A stretch of DNA of 64,000 nt from Salinispira pacifica (GCF_000507245.1 NC_023035.1:2271501-2335500); one strand, 5' to 3'; shown: positions 52,698-62,000, numbered from the stretch's first letter. Numbers and translations: made by a program. The notes: generated by a model from the sequence alone, not told the origin.

Positions 52698-52964
52698 TCA
52701 ATCGTCGTCGAATCGGCGGGCGAAAACTTCCAAAAGATGTTCGATGGCCGCATCTTCATCCGGGCCGTCGGCTCTGATGGTGATTTCATCGCCGTGCATG
52801 GCTCCCAGGGAGAGAATCGCCATAATATCGCCGGCATCCGCCACCTCTCCTTCTTTTATGAGCTGTATGGAGGACTGATAGTTTTCTGCCGTTTTCAGAA
52901 TCATTGCCGAGGGGCGTGCATGGATGCCTTTCGGGTTGGTGAGTGTGATGGTTTTTTCCCTCAT
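52698..52964 (-). CDS. HPr-like phosphocarrier with Asp at the Ser46 position
   Basis: An 88-residue PTS phosphocarrier. The active-site His15 lies in KGIHARPSA. The regulatory region reads DAGDIMAILSLG, placing Asp46 where Gram-positive HPr has the serine phosphorylated by HPr kinase. The rest matches HPr in length and strand pattern, with an acidic C-terminus. Phosphotransfer through His15 remains possible; Ser46-type control does not. No PtsI or EII gene is adjacent, so it may serve a regulatory PTS as in other spirochaetes. It follows the hybrid kinase gene by 69 bases. Confidence 0.88.
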   Translation of the reverse strand: MREKTITLTNPKGIHARPSAMILKTAENYQSSIQLIKEGEVADAGDIMAILSLGAMHGDEITIRADGPDEDAAIEHLLEVFARRFDDD

Positions 52965-53033
52965 GGCCCCAAGTATACGGAGAGCAGAGGGAATTGTCTA
53001 TTCAGGAAGGTTCAGACCGGGCCTGCACAAATT

Positions 53034-55538
53034 TCATGACTTCAAAAGCGATTCCATTTTTGCATAGAGATGCTGGGTCACAAAGGGCTTGGGAAGAACA
53101 TCATTCATGCCCGCTTCCAGAAAGGAGTCGATATCTTCCGGCAGGGCGTGGCCGGTCACTCCAAGAACAGGAAGATCCGGACGGCTGCCGATCTCACCGG
53201 AGCGAATCTTTCTGGTAAGCTCGATGCCGGTGATTCCCGGCATGCTCACATCCAGGACGGCGATATCCGGGGCATGACGACGGATTAAATACTCGGCTTC
53301 AGTGCCGTTCGCCGCCGGATGCACCTCACAGCCCTGCATTTTCAGGAATCGGACAATGGTTTTCCGGTTGATGGGATCATCTTCGGCAACCACCGCCCCC
53401 AGTCCCTGAAACCGAAGGGGCACCCGCTTCTCATTCCGCCCCTGATCCGTCCTCTCATCCGGACCCGTACCGGTCGCCGGCCCCTCAGCCGGCCCCTCAC
53501 CCGGCTTGGAACCGCTCAGCTCCTTCAATACATTGGGCCGGGCGGGAAGCTGGAGGGTGAATCTGCTGCCCTTCCCCGGTGCGCTTTCCACCAGGATCCG
53601 GCCTTCCATGAGAAGCGCCAGCCTGCGGGCCACCGGCAGGCCAAGACCAAGACCTGTACGGAAACTGTTGGTCTGACTGTCCAGCTGGAGAAAAGTTTTG
53701 AATATCGTTTCCTGCTGAATGGTATCCAGCCCCGGACCGCTGTCATCCACCTGGAAATACAGGGCATCCCGGTCGCGAAAGCATGTGAGCCGCACAAATC
53801 CTTCCCGGGTAAATTTGACCGCATTGGAGAGCAGATTGCGGATTATCTGGCGGATATGCGTCTCATCTCCGTAGTACTGAAGATTCTGAATCTTGTTATG
53901 CATCTGAAGCTTCAATCCCTTTGCCCGGGCTGCACTTTTGAGCTGCTCAAGCTCTTCGGCAGCGGCTTTTCCGGGAAGGTGGAAGTCATTGGATATTCGT
54001 ACCGCCCCTGTTTCCAGACGGCTCAGATCCAGCAGATCCTGTACCAGACGGTTCATGGCTCCCACGGCCATCCGCAGGGTTTTGACAATATTTTCCTGCT
54101 CTGAATCCAATGAGCTGTCTTCAAGCAGCTGAGACATTCCGTTTATCCCGTTCAACGGGGTGCGCATTTCATGGGATATGCTGGAAATAAAGGTCTTCTT
54201 CAGATGCTCGGCGGATTCAGCCTCGGAGGCAGCCTTCAGATATTGTTCCTCCAGATTCCTTATCCCGCTGACATCCATAATGAATACCATTCGTTCACCC
54301 ACACTGTCTTCAAAACTGCATACACTGCACAGTTCCACCTGATGGGAAATGATCTGAGCGCTGATTCCTTCAGGTCCCGGCACATCGTAGCTCACAGGAA
54401 GATCCACTTCTTCAACCCTGGGCAGCTGCATGTTCCAGGACGCTTTGAGTGCCTCAAAATCCCGCCCCTCAAGCGCTTCTTTCTCCATGGAGAGAATCCG
54501 GCGTACCCGCCGGTTTGATTCAAGAATTTTTCCTTCATGATCAAGCACCAGTATCCCCATGCTGGACTCCGAGCGTAGAATCCCGGCGGTATCGATCAGG
54601 GTGTCAAGGTGGCTGAGGGTTTCCATCCTCTCCAGAATTCTGCCCATGGTGAAGCTGACAAGACGGATATCGTCAGACCACTCATCTGGTATGTGTGTTG
54701 GTATTTCCTCAGGTATTTGTTTTGGCGGCTCTTTGGTGCCGCTCTTCCCCGGCATAATCTGTTCGTTCAGAAAAAACACCATACAGCCCAGGGTGACACC
54801 GTTGCCGGGAATATACACGGTAAGAACGTTTTGCCCACGCTGCCGGTCATATATCAGATTCAGGTCCCGGGATTTAGGAGCTGGGCTGAGATCGGCAGTA
54901 TCCAGAATATTGAGCAGGTCTGAGCGCAGGTTATCCATGGAATCCGGGGGCCAGATGAGCGTCTTCCCCGGAAGGGAGCCGGAGGTTTCGGTGAACACCC
55001 CTGCGGCTGATTCGGCTTGAAGCAATTCTGCGCAGTACTCCAGACCGTTGAACAGCAGCTGACCGGGATCTCCCAGTCCGGGGGAATAGGAGTGTATATG
55101 TTGTGTCAGCCTGCCGGTAATATCTGCGGCATTGTGCCGGGGAATGAGGGTACAGAAAACGCCATGTTCGCCGGAAAACTCCACGGGGGCTGCGAACAGC
55201 TCAATTTCGGTCCTCTTCAGACTGTGGTTCTTTTCCAGACTGTGGTTCTTTCCCGGGTATTCCGGGGAGTCGGTATCGGATTTCTCGGGCACGGAAAGCT
55301 GGAACCGGAAGCGTCTTCCGTCATTACCCTGTTCAAGGGCAGCCAACCCCGGGAATCCCAGCTCTTCCAGAAGGCCGATGTGATCGGCTTCCGCAAACCG
55401 GCTTCCTGCATATTTGGAGAGAAGATCCCTGCAGGCCTCATTCATATCCGCGATTTTCCCGCCGGGGAATGAAATATAGAGCATGGCCTCGGAGCATTGA
55501 TGGAACATCTGCCGGTACAATCCGTCGGGTTGATTCAT
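53034..55538 (-). CDS. Hybrid sensor histidine kinase with C-terminal receiver
   Basis: About 834 residues, no transmembrane segment, so cytoplasmic. N-terminal PAS-like region (about 10-115), a central linker, a second PAS (about 325-440), phospho-acceptor helix FISSISHEMRTPLNGI, HATPase domain with VDDSGPGLD and TGLGLGLPVARR, then a receiver with VVAEDDPINRK and phospho-acceptor in DIAVLDVSMPGITG. A Gly/Pro-rich repetitive linker (KPGEGPAEGPATGTGPDE) joins the last two, and KNHSLEKNHSLKR comes from an 18-bp tandem duplication near 55215-55255. The ATG at 55538 is taken over an upstream TTG. The CheY-like gene is divergent from it. Confidence 0.88.
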   Translation of the reverse strand: MNQPDGLYRQMFHQCSEAMLYISFPGGKIADMNEACRDLLSKYAGSRFAEADHIGLLEELGFPGLAALEQGNDGRRFRFQLSVPEKSDTDSPEYPGKNHSLEKNHSLKRTEIELFAAPVEFSGEHGVFCTLIPRHNAADITGRLTQHIHSYSPGLGDPGQLLFNGLEYCAELLQAESAAGVFTETSGSLPGKTLIWPPDSMDNLRSDLLNILDTADLSPAPKSRDLNLIYDRQRGQNVLTVYIPGNGVTLGCMVFFLNEQIMPGKSGTKEPPKQIPEEIPTHIPDEWSDDIRLVSFTMGRILERMETLSHLDTLIDTAGILRSESSMGILVLDHEGKILESNRRVRRILSMEKEALEGRDFEALKASWNMQLPRVEEVDLPVSYDVPGPEGISAQIISHQVELCSVCSFEDSVGERMVFIMDVSGIRNLEEQYLKAASEAESAEHLKKTFISSISHEMRTPLNGINGMSQLLEDSSLDSEQENIVKTLRMAVGAMNRLVQDLLDLSRLETGAVRISNDFHLPGKAAAEELEQLKSAARAKGLKLQMHNKIQNLQYYGDETHIRQIIRNLLSNAVKFTREGFVRLTCFRDRDALYFQVDDSGPGLDTIQQETIFKTFLQLDSQTNSFRTGLGLGLPVARRLALLMEGRILVESAPGKGSRFTLQLPARPNVLKELSGSKPGEGPAEGPATGTGPDERTDQGRNEKRVPLRFQGLGAVVAEDDPINRKTIVRFLKMQGCEVHPAANGTEAEYLIRRHAPDIAVLDVSMPGITGIELTRKIRSGEIGSRPDLPVLGVTGHALPEDIDSFLEAGMNDVLPKPFVTQHLYAKMESLLKS

Positions 55539-55774
55539 GTGTTTCTTCAAGAAGAACCTCGCAAGGAGTATTTCCCCCAGTCAACATCAGCAGCCGTCAG
55601 TCTTCTCTGACGTATTTTTTGGATACTGAAGGACTGTCCGCATCAAATCATTATGAATTTTCATGGGGCATCATTATACTTAGTATATGCATGGAGGGAT
55701 TTTCACCCAGAGAATTTTCGAAATTCCTTCAGAACTGAGAAATATCAGCGTAATATACATTACAGGAGAGGGCG

Positions 55775-56179
55775 ATGAGAGCCTTGATAGTTGAAGACGA
55801 TATTCCCAGCAGGATGTTCATTCAAAAGATTATTGAGCCGTATTTTTCCGTACATACTGCGGAAGACGGTGTGCAGGCAATGGATGCGTTTAAAAATGCA
55901 TTCCAGGAGGACGATCCTTACAGTATTATTTTTCTGGATATTATGATGCCCAACATGGACGGTCAGGAAGTGTTGAAAAAGATCCGCATATACGAATCGG
56001 AACACGGCATTGGAGGTCTCCAGGGGGTGAAAATCATTATGACCACCGCATTGAAAGACAGCGGAAATATCATGAAAGCATTCAACGCCCAGTGCGAAGC
56101 ATATCTTCCCAAGCCCATCGAAAAAGAGGATGTACTGAAGACCGTCCGGGATTTCGGCCTCATCCCCAGCCTTTCCTGA
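55775..56179 (+). CDS. CheY-like single-domain response regulator
   Basis: A 134-residue stand-alone receiver. IVEDDIPSRMF supplies the acidic pair, FLDIMMPNMDGQEVL the phospho-acceptor aspartate (about Asp54), and LPKPIEKEDV the conserved lysine. There is no output domain, so it acts by protein contact or in a phosphorelay. AGGAGAGGGCG precedes the ATG. It is divergent from the hybrid kinase gene, which is a plausible partner, and is followed by a strong terminator. Confidence 0.9.
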   Translation: MRALIVEDDIPSRMFIQKIIEPYFSVHTAEDGVQAMDAFKNAFQEDDPYSIIFLDIMMPNMDGQEVLKKIRIYESEHGIGGLQGVKIIMTTALKDSGNIMKAFNAQCEAYLPKPIEKEDVLKTVRDFGLIPSLS

Positions 56180-56227
56180 TACATCGGGCGATCGACTTTC
56201 ACTCCGACCGCCCGGCAGACATAACAT

Positions 56228-56273
56228 AAAAAAACGGACCGGCAGGTATAAAAACCCGCCGGCCCGTTGTTTT
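56228..56273. terminator. Bidirectional terminator between the receiver gene and lpd
   Basis: ACGGACCGGC pairs with GCCGGCCCGT (one mismatch) in a hairpin at 56234-56267, flanked by an A-run on the left and TTGTTTT on the right, so it can end both the plus-strand receiver gene and the minus-strand lpd transcript. Confidence 0.75.
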
Positions 56274-56412
56274 GTCTCTTCGGCATTTCATCTGCCCTGT
56301 GGGCTCGGTATTTCGTCGTCCATGCAGCATATTTCTTCATGGAGTCCTTGTATTGAGAGCGTCAATTCATTGAGATCCTCAAAGCATTGAAAGCCTCAAT
56401 TGAGCAGAAAAC

Positions 56413-57819
56413 CTAAATGTGGATCGCCCAGCCTTCGACGCCCCGGGCGGCTTCCATAATTCCTTCGCTGATTGTGGGATGGGCGTGAATCATGGTGGCC
56501 ACATCTTCGGGCAGCAGCTCGCTTTTCTTGGCCAGAAGAATTTCGTGCACCAGCTCGGTGGCGCTGTATCCCACCACATGACCGCCCAGAATCTCGTGGC
56601 TGTCTTTATCGTAGATAATTTTCACCACGCCGCTTCCCTTCTCTATGGCGTTGGCTTTGCCGATGCCGCTGTAGGGGAAGCTGTATGAGGCGTAATTGAG
56701 CCCCCGCTCCTTGGCCTGCTCTTCGGTGGGACCGAAGGATCCCACGCCGGGTTCTGTGTACACCGCACCGGGAATTTCATCGGGGTCGATTCGCGCCTCA
56801 GATCCTGCATGGCCGGCCATGTGCTCTACGGCGATTTCCCCTTCTTTGCTTGCCACATGGGCCAGCAGAGGTGAGGAGATCACATCGCCGATGGCGTATA
56901 CTCCGGAAATATCAGTCTGATAATAATCATTGACCTTAATAAAGCCCTTTTCTGTGCGGATCCCCAGATTATCCAGTCCAAGATTTTCCGAGTTGGGAGC
57001 CCGGCCTACGGCCACAAGGATTTTCTCGGCTTTCAGACTCTCTTTTTTACCGTCCCTGGTTTCCATGGAAATGCTGATACCGCTCTTGGTTTTCTTCAGA
57101 TCGCCTGCTTTGACGCCGGTGTGGAACTTGATGCCCAGCTTCTTGAACTCTCCTTCCATCACCTTGCTCACCTCCGCATCTTCCAGAGGGAGCAGCCGGT
57201 CCATCATCTCGACGATGGTCACATCCACCCCGAAGCAGCCCATCACATAGGCGAACTCCATGCCGATGGCGCCGGCACCCAGAATCACCAGGCTCTTGGG
57301 AAGTTCCTTCAGGCTGAGAATGCCGGTGGAGCTGAGCACCTGTTCTTCATCAAATTCAAAACCGGGAATTTCCCGGGAGCGGGATCCGGTGGCGATCAGC
57401 ACATGCTTGGCTTCAACGGTAATATCACCGTCTTTACCGCCGCTTACCTTCACCTCTTTCCCGGAAGTCAGCTCGGCGGTTCCGGAGATCAGGTCGATTT
57501 TGTTCTTCTTCAGAAGATATTCCACGCCCTTGCCGCTCTTGGTTGCGGCCTTCCGGCTCACCGCATGAACCTTGGAGTAATCAAAACCCGATGCATCAAC
57601 CTTGAGTCCCATCTTTTCCAGATGTGATACTTCGTTGAACATTCCCGCCTGATTAATGAGAGCCTTGGAGGGAATACAGCCCCAGTTTCCGCAGACTCCT
57701 CCTGCCTTGTCTTTTTCAATAACCGCAGCTTTCAGCCCCAGCTGGCTTGCCCGGATGGCTGCAACATAGCCTCCGGGGCCGGCGCCGATAACCGCAAGAT
57801 CGTAGCTTTTATCTACCAT
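56413..57819 (-). CDS. lpdA: Dihydrolipoamide dehydrogenase (E3)
   Basis: A 468-residue flavoprotein that reoxidises the lipoyl arms of 2-oxo acid dehydrogenases with NAD+. The FAD fold VIGAGPGGYVAA, the redox-active pair in GGVCGNWGCIPSKAL, the NAD fold ILGAGAIGMEFAYV and the C-terminal HAHPTISEG with the catalytic His are all present. It is the last gene of the pyruvate dehydrogenase cluster, 135 bases after pdhC; that gap contains three operator-like repeats, so lpd may also have its own control. Confidence 0.95.
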   Translation of the reverse strand: MVDKSYDLAVIGAGPGGYVAAIRASQLGLKAAVIEKDKAGGVCGNWGCIPSKALINQAGMFNEVSHLEKMGLKVDASGFDYSKVHAVSRKAATKSGKGVEYLLKKNKIDLISGTAELTSGKEVKVSGGKDGDITVEAKHVLIATGSRSREIPGFEFDEEQVLSSTGILSLKELPKSLVILGAGAIGMEFAYVMGCFGVDVTIVEMMDRLLPLEDAEVSKVMEGEFKKLGIKFHTGVKAGDLKKTKSGISISMETRDGKKESLKAEKILVAVGRAPNSENLGLDNLGIRTEKGFIKVNDYYQTDISGVYAIGDVISSPLLAHVASKEGEIAVEHMAGHAGSEARIDPDEIPGAVYTEPGVGSFGPTEEQAKERGLNYASYSFPYSGIGKANAIEKGSGVVKIIYDKDSHEILGGHVVGYSATELVHEILLAKKSELLPEDVATMIHAHPTISEGIMEAARGVEGWAIHI

Positions 57820-57911
57820 AGTTTTATCCTTTTCTGTGCGTGCACCGGGCGCGCAGCGGGGCGAACCAAGAAACTTCTGGTCGTCCCCGCCGGTTTTCCG
57901 ATGCGTTGCCC

Positions 57912-57956
57912 TGACAATGTTTTTATAAAAACAATGTTTTTAGAAAACAGTGTTTT
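57912..57956. repeat. Three iteron-like AAAACA-N-TGTTTT repeats between pdhC and lpd
   Basis: Two full palindromic copies (57928-57940 and 57944-57956) and one partial copy centred at 57917 are spaced about 16-17 bases apart. The last overlaps the pdhC stop codon. They could be operators for lpd or RNA processing sites. Confidence 0.6.
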
Positions 57957-59328
57957 AGAAGAGCACCCGCACGGGGTTTTCCATCATTCTCTGCATTTCC
58001 GTGAGGAAGCGTCCCCCCATGGAACCGTCTATTACCCGGTGATCGCAGCTGAGCGTCATTTTCATCTGGGACTCGGGCTTCACGTTGCCCTGTTCGTCGA
58101 ATACGGGCACCTTGTTCACCTTGCCCAGGGCGAGAATTGCCGCACCGGGATCGTTGAGAATGGCGGTGAACTCATCCACTCCGAATGAGCCCAGGTTGGA
58201 GATGCTGAATGTGGCACCGGTATATTCTTCGGGCTTGAGCGTACCGTCCTTCACCTTCTGAATAAGCTCTTTCAGTTCCGCATCGATCTGTACCACGCCC
58301 TTGTTGCCCACGTTCCGCACCACGGGCATCATCAAACCGTTGCCCAGATCAACCGCCAAGGCAATATCGATGCTGCCGTACTGGAGAATCTTGTCGCCCT
58401 GCCAGCTTGCGTTCACCCCGGGGTGACGTTTCAGCGCTTCTGCGGCGAACTTCATAATAAAGGCGTTGAAGCTCACCTTCTGGGGAGCCTCTTTGTTCAG
58501 CATGCCTCTGGCGGCAATGAGATTGTCCATGGCCACAGAGTTCTTGATGTAAAAATGGGGAGCGCTGAACTTGGTGTTCGCCACCTTTTTGGCAATTGCC
58601 GCCCGCTTGCCTGCAACCGGAATTTCCCGGTCTTCCCCGGCATTCTGCACCGGCGCAAAACTGGATGCTGCGGGGGCTGCTGCTGCGCCTGCAGCGGCTG
58701 AGGGTGCAGGACCTTTGTAATTCTCAATATCCCGTTTAATAATCCGTCCGCCGGGACCGCTGCCTGCAACGGTGTTAATGTCGATGCCTTTCTGGGCTGC
58801 AAGTTTCAGGGCAAGGGGACTTGCCTTGATTTTTCCGCTTGCGGTGTGGCTGGGCTGACCGCCGGCTGCCTGGCCCGCGGGGGCGGAAGGCGCTGCGCCG
58901 CCGGAAGTTGCCGCAGAAGAACCAGAGGGGGCCGGACTCTGTCCCGACTGATCGCCGCTTTGGCCGCCGCTCTGTGTGCTGCTTTGGCTGCCGGACTGAT
59001 CGGAGGCTTCCTCTTTGGATTCACCGCTGTCTGAAGAAGCAGCCTTGCCTTCCTGCTCAACCTCTTTGAGAATATCTTCAATATCCTCCCCTTCTTCACC
59101 GAGAATTCCGATGGTTTCACCCACCCGGGCCCCTTCACCCTCATTCTTGATGATCTTAAGGAGCTTTCCTTCCTGTGTGGACTCGTAGTCCATACTTGCC
59201 TTGTCGGTTTCCACTTCGCAGACCACATCACCGGTGTCGATGGTGTCGCCCACGCTTTTGTTCCATTTGAGAATTGTCCCTTCTTCCATGGTGGGAGAAA
59301 GGGCGATCATAAATAGTTTCTCAGCCAT
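57955..59328 (-). CDS. pdhC: Pyruvate dehydrogenase E2, dihydrolipoyl acetyltransferase
   Basis: A 457-residue core subunit. A single lipoyl domain (1-80) has ETDKASMD with Lys43 as lipoylation site. A Ser/Gln/Gly-rich flexible linker follows, then the peripheral-subunit-binding domain (ASPLALKLAAQKGID...GSGPGGRIIKRDIE), an Ala/Pro linker and the catalytic acetyltransferase domain ending with the DHRVIDG active-site motif. The ATG at 59326-59328 is preferred, with GAGAGGA upstream; a longer frame to 59367 lacks one. It lies between pdhB and lpd. Confidence 0.94.
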   Translation of the reverse strand: MAEKLFMIALSPTMEEGTILKWNKSVGDTIDTGDVVCEVETDKASMDYESTQEGKLLKIIKNEGEGARVGETIGILGEEGEDIEDILKEVEQEGKAASSDSGESKEEASDQSGSQSSTQSGGQSGDQSGQSPAPSGSSAATSGGAAPSAPAGQAAGGQPSHTASGKIKASPLALKLAAQKGIDINTVAGSGPGGRIIKRDIENYKGPAPSAAAGAAAAPAASSFAPVQNAGEDREIPVAGKRAAIAKKVANTKFSAPHFYIKNSVAMDNLIAARGMLNKEAPQKVSFNAFIMKFAAEALKRHPGVNASWQGDKILQYGSIDIALAVDLGNGLMMPVVRNVGNKGVVQIDAELKELIQKVKDGTLKPEEYTGATFSISNLGSFGVDEFTAILNDPGAAILALGKVNKVPVFDEQGNVKPESQMKMTLSCDHRVIDGSMGGRFLTEMQRMMENPVRVLF

Positions 59329-59409
59329 AATATCCTCTCTAAAAATTCGGGAAGGATGTGACCGCACATATCATTTCAGACTGCCGGTCACATTTCCGTT
59401 CCCTCCAAC

Positions 59410-60390
59410 CTACTCGATATAGCTTACTTTCTTCGCAGCATTTACAATCTTCGCCACCGTGGGCTGCACTTCCAGTTCCATGCTGTGGTTATAGGGCATG
59501 GGCACATCTTCTGAAGATACGAACTCAACCTGGCTGTCCAGATCATCAAAACAGTTGGTGTGGATAAGATGACTCACATGAGAACCGATGGAAGCCAACG
59601 GCCACGCTTCGTCGATCACCACCGCCCGGTTGGTCTTCCGTACAGACTTGTAAATGGTGTCTTCGTCGATGGGGCGCAGACTGATCAGGTCGATCACCTC
59701 AGCCTGAACACCGATTTTTTCCAGTTCTTTGGCGGCATCCATCACCATGTGGCGCACCTTCCCGAAGGTGATCAGGGTCACGTCGCTGCCTTCCCTGGCG
59801 ATTTCCGCCTTGTCCAGGGGCTGGGTGTACTCCTCATCGGGAACTTCGCCCTTGAGCCCGTACATCATTTCCGCTTCCAGAAACACAACAGGGTTGTTAT
59901 CCCGGATTGCGGACTTCAACAGTCCCTTGGCATTCCGGGGCGTGGAGATCGCCACCACCTTGAGACCCGGCACATGGGCGTAATAGGATGCAAAACTCTG
60001 GCTGTGCTGGGAGCTTAAGTATTCCGCAGGGCCGTTGGGCGCACGGAACACGATGGGAACCTGGAGCTGACCTCCGGACATGTGCCGGAGCTTGGCGGCA
60101 TTGTTCACCACCTGATCCAGCGCCAGAAGGGAGAAGTTCAGGGTCATCCACTCAACCACCGGTCTCAGACCGGTCTGGGCGGCACCCACTCCAACACCGG
60201 TAAAACCAAGCTCGGCGATGGGGGTATCCAGCACCCTGTGGGGACCGTATTTGTCCAATAGCCCCTTGGTTACTTTGTAGGCTCCGTTGTACTCGGCTAC
60301 TTCCTCACCCATGACGAGGACCGCCTCGTCCCTGGTCATCTCTTCATCCAGGGCCTGATTTAATGCTTCTCGTACTGCTAAAATTGCCAT
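59410..60390 (-). CDS. pdhB: Pyruvate dehydrogenase E1 component, beta subunit
   Basis: A 326-residue subunit completing the thiamine-diphosphate site with E1 alpha. It has the expected VLVMGEEVAEYNGAYKVTKGL, ELGFTGVGVGAAQTGLRPVVE and PMPYNHSMELEVQPT segments. It catalyses pyruvate decarboxylation and reductive acetylation of the E2 lipoyl group. It starts 25 bases after the pdhA stop and is followed by pdhC after 81 bases, in the same operon. Confidence 0.95.
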   Translation of the reverse strand: MAILAVREALNQALDEEMTRDEAVLVMGEEVAEYNGAYKVTKGLLDKYGPHRVLDTPIAELGFTGVGVGAAQTGLRPVVEWMTLNFSLLALDQVVNNAAKLRHMSGGQLQVPIVFRAPNGPAEYLSSQHSQSFASYYAHVPGLKVVAISTPRNAKGLLKSAIRDNNPVVFLEAEMMYGLKGEVPDEEYTQPLDKAEIAREGSDVTLITFGKVRHMVMDAAKELEKIGVQAEVIDLISLRPIDEDTIYKSVRKTNRAVVIDEAWPLASIGSHVSHLIHTNCFDDLDSQVEFVSSEDVPMPYNHSMELEVQPTVAKIVNAAKKVSYIE

Positions 60391-60415
60391 TTATTCAACC
60401 TCGCTATAATCAGAA

Positions 60416-61411
60416 TCAGTCTGCGTAGATGTCCTCATACATGGTATGAAGCGGGGGTTCTTCGCTCTTGTCTGCGAAATCCACCGCATCCTTAATCAGC
60501 TGCTTCACCTCATCGTCCATCTTCTTGTATTCATCTTCGGTGAGCATTTTCGCCTCAATCATTTCGGCCATGAGGGTGTGGATGGGATCCTGATTCTTGA
60601 AGGACTCCAGTTCTTCTTTGGTGCGGTACTTGGCGGGGTCGGACATGGAATGGCCCTTGTAGCGGTAGGTTTTCACATCCACCAGGAAGGCCTTGCCGTT
60701 TTCCCGGCTTTCTTTGATAATTTCGGTAATACCTTCATACATGTCCAGAAAGTCCATGCCGTTGAGGATGCGGCCCTCAATATCGTAACCGGATGCTTTC
60801 AGATTGAAGTCTTCCACAGCAGATACCCGTTTTACCGCCGTACCCATTCCGAAGCGGTTGTTTTCCACCAGATAGATCACCGGCAGATCCCAGATCCGCG
60901 CAAGGTTGAGACTCTCGTGGAAGGCACCCTGATGGATGGCTCCGTCTCCGAAATAACAGAGGGTTACTCCCAGATCCTTGGTTTTTCCCAGTTTATGCCA
61001 ATAGGCCTGGGCGAAGGCGGTACCGGTTGCAAGGGGAATCTGGGCTCCCACAATACCGTTCCCTCCAAGCATGTGCTTCTCGGGGTCGAACATGTGCATG
61101 CTGCCGCCCTTACCCCGGCTCACGCCGGTAATTTTTCCGTACAATTCGGCCATGATCTTCTTGGGCTCAATACCGCAGCCGATGGCGTGGGCGTGATCCC
61201 GGTAGCTGGTGAGCACGTAATCCTTGCTCAGATCCAGTGCCCGGATCGATCCGGAAGCCACCGCTTCCTGGCCGTTATACAGATGACAAAACCCGCCGAT
61301 CTTCTTCAGCCCGTACATCTGTCCGGCTTTTTCTTCAAACCGGCGCATGGTGAGCATCTCCCTCAAAGAATCAAGGAGAAACTGCTTGTCGTACTTCTTC
61401 ACTCTGCTCAT
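60416..61411 (-). CDS. pdhA: Pyruvate dehydrogenase E1 component, alpha subunit
   Basis: A 331-residue subunit. The thiamine-diphosphate motif runs from GDGAIHQGAFHES to YLVENNRFGMGT, and RYKGHSMSDPAKYRTKEE is the phosphorylation-loop region typical of E1 alpha. Substrate specificity for pyruvate rather than acetoin or branched-chain acids is inferred from overall similarity and from the complete gene set. Its start overlaps the PNPOx-like stop by four bases, making the latter part of the operon. Confidence 0.93.
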   Translation of the reverse strand: MSRVKKYDKQFLLDSLREMLTMRRFEEKAGQMYGLKKIGGFCHLYNGQEAVASGSIRALDLSKDYVLTSYRDHAHAIGCGIEPKKIMAELYGKITGVSRGKGGSMHMFDPEKHMLGGNGIVGAQIPLATGTAFAQAYWHKLGKTKDLGVTLCYFGDGAIHQGAFHESLNLARIWDLPVIYLVENNRFGMGTAVKRVSAVEDFNLKASGYDIEGRILNGMDFLDMYEGITEIIKESRENGKAFLVDVKTYRYKGHSMSDPAKYRTKEELESFKNQDPIHTLMAEMIEAKMLTEDEYKKMDDEVKQLIKDAVDFADKSEEPPLHTMYEDIYAD

Positions 61412-61863
61412 TTGGATTCCTCCCGTGCGATGGCCACCTGCTCCCGGGTTCCCGTGGCGGGAACATAATATTCAATCTCTTTGATGACGGTTTCAAGTAT
61501 TACCACATCGGTTTCATCATCGTTGAGCTTCCAGAAGGTGGCCAGTTTGGGTCCGATGGCTTCCATCACCATGGAACGGAGGCTGGGGTTATCCAGCAAT
61601 TCCACCCGTCCACGGATCGTAAGAATCTCGCTGAGGTCCTTCTTCTGGATCATCCAGGACACATATCGGTTCTTTTTCAGCTGTGCAACTTTGGAAAATT
61701 TCGGGGATGTAACTGCGTATATGCGCCCTTCCTGTCCCCGAACCAGTCCGGGGGTCATCCAGCGCAGCGCGGGCTTCCCGTCTTCGTCTACATTGGCAAG
61801 CATTGCCACCTTTTCCTCCTCGAGCAGGCGGTCCAAGATGTTCATCATCTGCTTGTCATCCAT
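61408..61863 (-). CDS. PNPOx-like flavin-binding protein, first gene of the pdh operon
   Basis: A 151-residue protein of the pyridoxamine 5'-phosphate oxidase-like split-barrel family (general-stress-protein-26 style): MLANVDEDGKPALRWM, IYAVTSPKFSKVAQLKKNRYVSW and ILTIRGRVELLDN. Members bind FMN or F420 or related cofactors; many are unassigned. TAGGAGGAC precedes the ATG. It overlaps pdhA by four bases, an unusual coupling. A promoter candidate (TTGAGC, 16 bases, TATAGA) lies about 70-100 bases upstream. Confidence 0.8.
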   Translation of the reverse strand: MDDKQMMNILDRLLEEEKVAMLANVDEDGKPALRWMTPGLVRGQEGRIYAVTSPKFSKVAQLKKNRYVSWMIQKKDLSEILTIRGRVELLDNPSLRSMVMEAIGPKLATFWKLNDDETDVVILETVIKEIEYYVPATGTREQVAIAREESK

Positions 61864-61972
61864 ACTGTCCTCCTAATCAGGTCTGTAACTCATCGTTCTA
61901 TATGTGAAGCAGGGATCTGCAGAAACATCTCCCCTCTATATATTTAGTATAGTTCAGCTCAACTTTTTTTTC

Positions 61973-61986
61973 GGGGGATATCCCCC
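61973..61986. promoter_or_regulatory. Perfect palindrome GGGGGATATCCCCC
   Basis: A 14-bp perfect palindrome between lplA and the PNPOx-pdh operon, next to a T8 run (61964-61971) on its plus-strand 5' side. The T's are on the wrong side for a terminator of either strand. It lies just upstream of the pdh promoter candidate. Confidence 0.35.
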
Positions 61987-62000
61987 CGCCCGCCGCCGGA

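Noticed and set aside
61964-61986. GGGGGATATCCCCC with T8 as a terminator of lplA or the pdh operon
   Set aside because: The T-run precedes the hairpin on the plus strand and becomes an A-run after it on the minus strand, so it has the wrong polarity for both.
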